A stretch of 64,000 nt of DNA from Mimachlamys varia (Eukaryota > Mollusca > Bivalvia > Pectinida > Pectinidae): the NCBI GenBank assembly GCA_947623455.1, contig OX392530.1, positions 3,819,501-3,883,500 on the forward strand, in the 5' to 3' direction. Within the stretch, counting starts at the first letter, position 1. The number at the start of each line of letters is the position of its first letter. Positions 56,410 to 64,000 of the stretch are shown here, piece by piece. The notes under the pieces were generated by a model. It did not search any database, was not told the DNA's origin, and saw nothing but the letters and a program-made list of their open reading frames with translations. Made by a program: the position numbers and the translations under genes.

Positions 56410-57221
56410 GTAGGTTATACATTGGAGTTATGGCATTTTTAATCTAATGTCGTTTTATTGTGAAATGTTACTATAAACTTCATGTTCTATTATTTCGTTG
56501 TTGTAAAGGTTACTGTTAACTTCATGTTCTATTATTTCGTTGTTGTAAAGGTTACTGTTAACTTCATATTCTAACATCTCGTTGTTGTAAAGGTTACTGT
56601 TAACTTCATGTTCTATTATTTCGTTGTTGTAAAGGTTACTGTTAACTTCATATTCTAACATCTCGTTGTTGTAAAGGTTACTGTTAACTTCATGTTCTAT
56701 TATTTCGTTGTTGTAAAGGTTACTATTAACTTCATATTCTAACATCTCGTTGTTGTAAAGGTTACTATTAACTTCATATTCTAACATCTCGTTGTTGTAA
56801 AGGTTACTATTAACTTCATATTCTAACATATCGTTGTTGTAAAAGTTACTATTAACGTCATATTCTAACATATCGTTGTTATAAAGGTTACTATTAACTC
56901 CATATTCTAACATCTTGTTGTTGTAAATGTTACTGCTAACCTCCATTTTCTAACATATCGTTGTCTTAAATATTACTATGTATTTCATATATTGCCATGT
57001 ATTAGTTAAACCATAAGAATTTGCAATATATCTGATTTATGTAACACAAAGGAACGTGATAAATGCAACAGTTACATGTAGGATCATTAAGACGCAAAAG
57101 ACTGTACGATGACGGAGTTAAAAATGAGTTGTTGTGTTTAATGTTAATATATATTCATGTAAAATTGTTCAAAAATAAGTATAAAAAAGATCTTTGTCAT
57201 TTGACGTGATTCTACCCCCAG
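56410..57221 (+). other. Sodium-channel gene intron (812 bp) with minisatellite
   Basis: GTAGGT donor, CTACCCCCAG acceptor. It holds the 42-bp array at 56462-56990. Confidence 0.85.
56462..56990. repeat. Intronic minisatellite, 42-bp unit, about 12 copies
   Basis: The unit GTTGTTGTAAAGGTTACTGT plus TAACTTCATATTCTAACATCTC. Two variants of the last third (TATTCTAACATCTC and TGTTCTATTATTTC) alternate in the left half of the array. The minus strand is open for 163 codons (56455-56946) with period EVNSNLYNNEMLEY or EVNSNLYNNEIIEH, because 42 is divisible by three. It lies antisense in the channel intron and is not taken as a gene. Confidence 0.95.
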
Positions 57222-57385
57222 GTCTGTCTTTGTCATTGTACTTGGAGACGCATGAGTATCTCCCGGGGGTCACTGACGGGTATGGCCTCCGGGTTAATCT
57301 TCACGCGCCAAACACCGTACCTTTTCCAGAGGAAACTGGCTTCTTCCTTCCAGGAGGTCAGGAAAGCAGCATTGCTCTCAAACAG
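57222..57385 (+). CDS. DEG/ENaC channel, fifth visible exon (palm/thumb-side strands)
   Basis: 164 nt, phase 1 in, phase 0 out. It encodes GLSLSLYLETHEYLPG, then GYGLRVNLHAPNTVPFPEET and GFFLPGGQESSIALKQ. The G-L-x-L-x-L ... G-(V/L)-x-V-x(2)-H-x-P-x5-FP-x(D/E) pattern is strongly conserved in the family. Confidence 0.95.
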
Positions 57386-57828
57386 GTATCCGATTAACAT
57401 CCTAGTAAATTATCAACAAAGGAGTATTCCAATTTTCCTTATATCTATCTCTGGAACTAAAAGAAAAAGACGAAAATTGAACAAATAAAATAATAGTTGA
57501 TGTCAAATACATGTCCATGTAATCGTAAAATGGATAAATGATACCAACAGAGACTATGGAAGACTTTTGCCGAAATGAACCTCTATTTGGTCGTCATTTT
57601 GTTTTCAAATTGCCCTCAATAAAGTCATGTGGCGATGAAAGTCACATGACTTATTTAAACGGCTGAAAGTTTTATCCTGGAAATGGCGTATTATTTATTA
57701 CATTTTAAGTTTTCTCTTCTTCAAACCATCTCAACATCTGTAATTCGTAACAAACTGTAAAAACAGCGTTTCAATAGAAATGAACGTGAAATGAATGTGT
57801 TCTTTTATTATTATTTATTTCATCAAAG
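57386..57828 (+). other. Sodium-channel gene intron (443 bp)
   Basis: GTATCC donor, CATCAAAG acceptor. Nothing else seen. Confidence 0.85.
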
Positions 57829-57918
57829 ACGAAGATTACAAGAATCGGAAAACCATACGGAAACTGTGCCACAGATGACGAGTTCAAATCTTTATATAAC
57901 AAGAGCTACAACCGCCAG
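57829..57918 (+). CDS. DEG/ENaC channel, sixth visible exon
   Basis: 90 nt in phase 0, donor CAG|GTATAC. It encodes TKITRIGKPYGNCATDDEFK, then a short tail with NKS. This matches the family's T-x-I-x-R-(L/I)-x-x-PYG-x-C segment preceding the second cysteine-rich region. The second cysteine-rich domain, TM2 and the selectivity filter would be encoded beyond the right edge. Confidence 0.93.
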
Positions 57919-60900
57919 GTATACACTACCATGATACTCATTATGAAGCAGTAAGCTATAGTCTAAATAGAACAGAAATTAGTTAAATCAACCAGTATTC
58001 TATTCTATTGACATTACAAACGAGGAAACAATGTTATGGAAAATGGTGTGAATCATGCTATTCTCCTAAACATTAAAACATAACTCAAAACTGAGCAACG
58101 GTAAAATGATTGTTTTATCATGGTATTCACTTAAACACTGTAACAGTTACTCAAACATTGAAACAAGAATTTATAAGTAACTCAGATATTGAAACAGTTA
58201 CTCATATATTGAAACATTAACTCAGTTATTGAAACAGTAACTCAGATATTGAAACAGCAAGTCAGATATTGAAATAGTAACTCAGATATTGAAATAGTAA
58301 CTCGGATATTGAAACAGTAAGTCAGATATTGAAACAGTACGTCAGATATTGAAACAGTAAGTCAGATATTGAAACAGTAACTCTGATATTGAAACAGTAC
58401 GTCAGATATTGAAATAGTAACTCAGATATTGAAACAGCAAGTCATATTTTGAAACAGTAAGTCAGATATTGAAACAGTAAGTCAGATATTGAAACAGTAA
58501 GACAGATATTGAAACATTAACTCAATTATTGAAACAGTAACTCAGATATTGAAACAGCAAGTCAGATATTGAAACATTAACTCAGTTATTGAAACAGTAA
58601 ATCTGATATTGAAACATTAAATCAGTTATTGAAACATTAACTCAGTTATTGAAACAGTAACTCAGTTATTGAAACAGTAACTCAGTTATTGAAACAGTAA
58701 CTCAGATATTGAAACAGCAAGTCAGATATTGAAATAGTAACTCAGATATTGAAACAGTAACTCAAATATTGAATCAGTAACTCATATATTGAAACATTAA
58801 CTCAGTTATTGAAACATTAACTCAGATATTGAAACAGTAACTCAGTTATTGAAACAGTAAGTCAGACTTTGAAACAGTAACTCATATATTGAAACAGCAA
58901 GTCAGATATTGAAACATTAACTCAATTATTGAAACAGTAACTCAGATATTGAAACAGCAAGTCAAATATTGAAACATTAACTCAGTTATTGAAACAGTAA
59001 ATCTGATATTGAAACATTAAATCAGTTATTGAAACAGTAACTCAGATATTGAAACAGTAACTCAGATATTGAAACAGTAACTCAGATATTGAAATAGTAA
59101 TTCAGATATTGAAACAGCAAGTTAGATATTGAAACAGCAATTCAGATATTGAAACAGTAACTCAGATATTGAAACAGTAAGTCAGATTTTTAAACAGTAA
59201 CTCAGATATTGAAACAGAAACGCAGATATTGAAACAGTTACTCAGATATTGAAACAGTAACTCAGATATTGAAATAGTAACTCGGATATTGAAACAGTAC
59301 AGTAAGTCAGATATTGAAACAGTAACTCAGATATTGAAACAGTAAGTCAGATATTGAAACAGTAAGTCAGATATTGAAATAGTAACTCAGATATTGAAAC
59401 AGCAAGTCATATTTTGAAACAGTAAGTCAGATATTGAAACAGTAAGTCAGATATTGAAACAGTAAGTCAGATATTGGAACATTAACTCAATTATTGAAAC
59501 AGTAACTCAGATATTGAAACAGCAAGTCAAATATTGAAACATTATTTCAGTTATTGAAACAGTAAATCTGATATTGAAACATTAACTCAGTTATTGAAAC
59601 ATTAACTCAGTTATTAAAACAGTAACTCAGATATTGAAACAGTAACTCAGATATTGAAATAGTAATTCAGATATTGAAACAGCAAGTTAGATATTGAAAC
59701 AGCAATTCAGATATTGAAACAGTAACTCATATATTGAAACAGTAACTCAGATATTGAAACAGTAACTCAGATATTGAAACAGCAAGTCAGATATTGAAAC
59801 AGTAACTCAGATATTGGAACATTAACTCAATTATTGAAACAGTAACTCAGATATTGAAACAGCAAGTCAGATATTGAAACATTAACTCAATTATTGAAAC
59901 AGTAACTCAAATATTGAAACAGCAAGTCAAATATTGAAACATTAACTCAGTTATTGAAACAGTAAATCTGATATTGAAACATTAACTCAGTTATTGAAAC
60001 ATTAACTCAGTTATTGAAACAGTAACTCAGATAGTGAAACAGTAACTCAGATATTGAAATAGTAATTCAGATATTGAAACAGCAAATTAGATATTGAAAT
60101 AACAATTCCGATATTGAAACAGTAACTCAGATATTGAAACAGTAAGTCAGATATTGAAACAGTAAGTCATATATTTAAACAGTAAGTCAGATATTGAAAC
60201 AGAAACTCAGATATTGAAACAGTTACTCAGATATTGAAACAGCAAGTCCGATATTGAAACAGTAACTCAGATATTGAAACAGTAACTCAGATATTGAAAC
60301 AGTAAGTCATATATTTAAACAGTAAGTCAGATATTGAAACAGAAAGTCAGATATTGAAACAGTTACTCAGATATTGAAACAGCAAGTCCGATATTGAAAC
60401 AGTAACTCAGATATTGAAACAGTAACTCAGATATTGAAACAGTAAGTCATATATTTAAACAGTAAGTCAGATATTGAAACAGAAACTCAGATATTGAAAC
60501 AGTTACTCAGATATTGAAACAGCAAGTCCGATATTGAAACAGTAACTCAGATATTGAAACAGTAACTCAGATATTGAAACAGTAACTCAGATATTGAAAC
60601 AGTAAGTCAGATATTTGAACAGTAACTCAGATATTGAAACAGTTACTCAGTTATTGAAACAGTTACTCAGTTATTGAAACAGTAACAACTCAGAAATTGA
60701 AACAGTAACTCAGATATTGAAATAGTAACTCGGATATTGAAACAGTAAGTCAGATATTGAAACAGTAAGTCAGATATTGAATCAGTAACTCAGATATTGA
60801 AACAGTAAGTCTGATATTGAAACAGTACGTCAGATATTGAAATAGTAACTCAGATATTGAAACAGCAAGTCAGATTTTGAAACAGTAAGTCAGATATTGA

Positions 60901-63900
60901 AACAGTAAGTCAGATATTGAAACAGTAAGACAGATATTGAAACATTAACTCAATTATTGAAACAGTAACTCAGATATTGAAACAGCAAGTCAGATATTGA
61001 AACATTAACTCAGTTATTGAAACAGTAAATCTGATATTGAAACATTAAATCAGTTATTGAAACATTAACTCAGATATTGAAACAGTAACTCAGATATTGA
61101 AACACTAACTCAGATATTGAAATAGCAATTCAGATATTGAAACAGTAAGTTAGATATTGAAACAGCAATTCAGATATTTAAACAGTAACTCATATATTGA
61201 AACAGAAACTCAGATATTGAAACAGTTACTCAGATATTGAAACAGCAAGTCAGATATTGAAACAGTAACTCAGATATTGGAACATTAACTCAATTATTGA
61301 AACAGTAACTCAGATATTGAAACAGCAAGTCAGATATTGAAACATTAACTCAATTATTGAAACAGTAACTCAAATATTGAAACAGCAAGTCAAATATTGA
61401 AACATTAACTCAGTTATTGAAACAGTAAATCTGATATTGAAACATTAACTCAGTTATTGAAACATTAACTCAGTTATTGAAACAGTAACTCAGATATTGA
61501 AACAGTAACTCAGATATTGAAATAGTAATTCAGATATTGAAACAGCAAATTAGATATTGAAATAACAATTCCGATATTGAAACAGTAACTCAGATATTGA
61601 AACAGTAAGTCAGATATTGAAACAGTAAGTCATATATTTAAACAGTAAGTCAGATATTGAAACAGAAACTCAGATATTGAAACAGTTACTCAGATATTGA
61701 AACAGTAAGTCCGATATTGAAACAGTAACTCAGATATTGAAACAGTAACTCAGATATTGAAACAGTAAGTCATATATTTAAACAGTAAGTCAGATATTGA
61801 AACAGAAACTCAGATATTGAAACAGTTACTCAGATATTGAAACAGCAAGTCCGATATTGAAACAGTAACTCAGATATTGAAACAGTAACTCAGATATTGA
61901 AACAGTAAGTCATATATTTAAACAGTAAGTCAGATATTGAAACAGAAACTCAGATATTGAAACAGTTACTCAGATATTGAAACAGCAAGTCCGATATTGA
62001 AACAGTAACTCAGATATTGAAACAGTAACTCAGATATTGAAACAGTAACTCAGATATTGAAACAGTAAGTCAGATATTTGAACAGTAACTCAGATATTGA
62101 AACAGTTACTCAGTTATTGAAACAGTTACTCAGTTATTGAAACAGTAACAACTCAGAAATTGAAACAGTAACTCAGATATTGAAATAGTAACTCGGATAT
62201 TGAAACAGTAAGTCAGATATTGAAACAGTAAGTCAGATATTGAAACAGTAACTCAGATATTGAAACAGTAAGTCTGATATTGAAACAGTACGTCAGATAT
62301 TGAAATAGTAAGTCAGATATTGAAACAGCAAGTCAGATTTTGAAACAGTAAGTCAGATATTGAAACAGTAAGTCAGATATTGAAACAGTAAGACAGATAT
62401 TGAAACATTAACTCAATTATTGAAACAGTAACTCAGATATTGAAACAGCAAGTCAGATATTGAAACATTAACTCAGTTATTGAAACAGTAAATCTGATAT
62501 TGAAACATTAAATCAGTTATTGAAACATTAACTCAGATATTGAAACAGTAACTCAGATATTGAAACACTAACTCAGATATTGAAATAGCAATTCAGATAT
62601 TGAAACAGTAAGTTAGATATTGAAACAGCAATTCAGATATTTAAACAGTAACTCATATATTGAAACAGAAACTCAGATATTGAAACAGTTACTCAGATAT
62701 TGAAACAGCAAGTCCGATATTGAAACAGTAACTCAGATATTGAAACAGTAACTCAGATATTGAAACAGTAAGTCATATATTGAAACAGTAACTCAGATAT
62801 TGAAACAGTAACTCAGATATTGAAACAGTAAGTCATATATTTAAACAGTAAGTCCGATATTGAAACAGAAACTCAGATATTGAAACAGTTACTCAGATAT
62901 TGAAACAGCAAGTCCGATATTGAAACAGTAACTCAGATATTGAAACAGTAACTCAGATATTGAAACAGTAAGTCAGATATTTGAACAGTAACTCAGATAT
63001 TGAAACAGTTACTCAGTTATTGAAACAGTTACTCAGTTATTGAAACAGTAACAACTCAGAAATTGAACCAGTAACTCAGATATTGAAATAGTAACTCGGA
63101 TATTGAAACAGTAAGTCAGATATTGAAACAGGAAGTCAGATATTGAAACAGTAAGTCTGATATTGAAATAGTAACTCGGATATTGAAACAGTAAGTCAGA
63201 TATTGAAACAGTAAGTCAGATATTGAAATAGTAACTCAGATATCGAAACAGCAAGTCATATTTTGAAACAGTAAGTCAGATATTGAAACAGTAAGTCAGA
63301 TATTGAAACAGTAAGACAGATATTGAAACATTAACTCAATTATTGAAACAGTAAGACAGATATTGAAACATTAACTCAATTATTGAAACAGTAACTCAGA
63401 TATTGAAACAGCAAGTCAGATATTGAAACATTAACTCAGTTATTGAAACAGTAAATCTGATATTGAAACATTAAATCAGTTATTGAAACATTAACTCAGT
63501 TATTGAAACAGTAAGTCAGATATTGAAACAGTAACTCAGATATTGAAACAGTAACTCAGATATTGAAACAGTAAGTCAGATATTGAAACAGTAAATCTGA
63601 TATTTAATCAGTAAGTCAGATATTGAAACAGTAACTCAGATATTGAAACAGCAAGTCCGATATTGAAACAGTAACTCAGATATTGAAACAGTAAGTCAGA
63701 TATTGAAACAGTAAGTCAGATATTTAAACAGTAACTCAGATATTGAAACATAAACGCAGATATTGAAACAGTTACTCAGTTATTGAAACAGTAACAACTC
63801 AGATATTGAAACAGTAACTCAAATATTGAAATAGTAACTCGGATATTGAAACAGTAAGTCAGATATTGAAACAGTAACTCAGATATTGAAACAGTAAGTC

Positions 63901-64000
63901 AGATATTGAAACAGTAAGTCAGATATTGAAATAGTAACTCAGATATTGAAACAGTAAGTCATATTTTGAAACAGTAAGTCAGATATTGAAACAGTAAGTC
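57919..64000 (+). other. Sodium-channel gene intron, more than 6 kb, unfinished in window
   Basis: Starts at the GTATAC donor. After about 220 bp of unique sequence it consists almost entirely of the 20-bp satellite. No acceptor or further exon appears before the edge. Confidence 0.7.
58135..64000. repeat. 20-bp satellite with higher-order structure, about 290 copies in window
   Basis: The unit GTCAGATATTGAAACAGTAA, with (G/C)T(C)AG, (A/T)TATT and CAGTAA/CATTAA/CAGCAA variants. A 140-bp sub-array (seven units) repeats at 60241, 60381, 60521 and again at 61701, 61841, 61981. A rare 3-base insertion, AGTAACAACTCAG, marks positions 60681, 62144, 63047 and 63790, spaced 1463, 903 and 743 bp (each 20n+3). 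The array continues past the window. Confidence 0.98.

Noticed and set aside
56455..56946. 163-codon antisense gene
   Set aside because: It is entirely made of a 42-bp tandem repeat inside an intron of the sodium-channel gene.
58135..64000. Regularly spaced 20-bp repeats as a CRISPR array
   Set aside because: The units are directly adjacent with no unique spacers, and the context is a eukaryotic intron.

Overview
This window looks like a piece of an AT-rich, repeat-dense animal nuclear genome, most likely from a bivalve mollusc (possibly a scallop; inference). The evidence is intron-split genes with GT/AG splice sites and animal neuronal-type receptor or channel sequences. There are also tRNA-headed SINEs of the kind I associate with mollusc genomes, decayed non-LTR retrotransposons and many minisatellites. 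I see no bacterial operons, rRNA genes, functional tRNA genes or CRISPR arrays.

Layout. The left edge (486-866, minus) holds the first coding exon of a receptor with a ligand-binding amino-terminal domain, probably an NMDA-type ionotropic glutamate receptor. The rest of that gene lies left of the window. From 1.8 to 5.1 kb come three minisatellites, and from 4.2 to 8.2 kb a repeat family that carries hammerhead ribozyme motifs. From 9.6 to 35 kb the DNA is gene-poor. It holds about eleven copies of one decayed reverse-transcriptase repeat, several minisatellites, foldback elements, a MITE-like element and a SINE. From 35 to 53 kb there are more minisatellites, SINE copies, three decayed LINE fragments on both strands and one unassigned minus-strand ORF near 40 kb. 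The right edge (53606-57918, plus) holds six consecutive exons of a DEG/ENaC-family sodium channel. Its next intron is occupied by a 20-bp satellite that runs off the window.

How the parts relate. The two genuine genes are both partial and diverge off opposite ends of the window, with about 52 kb of mobile-element and tandem-repeat DNA between them. Both encode membrane receptor or channel proteins. Nothing in the sequence ties their regulation together.

Most notable. (1) Hammerhead ribozyme motifs at 7841-7889 (complete core), 7476-7519 (one stem II mismatch) and 4240-4290 minus (C3 changed). The first two bound a 365-bp unit, and a related copy begins at the base equivalent to the ribozyme cleavage site (6232). 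(2) A minisatellite that grew from the inside of a SINE (27.7-28.6 kb). (3) A three-level hierarchical satellite (20, 140 and 1463 bp) inside the sodium-channel gene. (4) A retroelement copy inserted into a minisatellite at 26.96 kb. Most long open frames here are by-products of tandem repeats with unit lengths divisible by three and should not be read as proteins.
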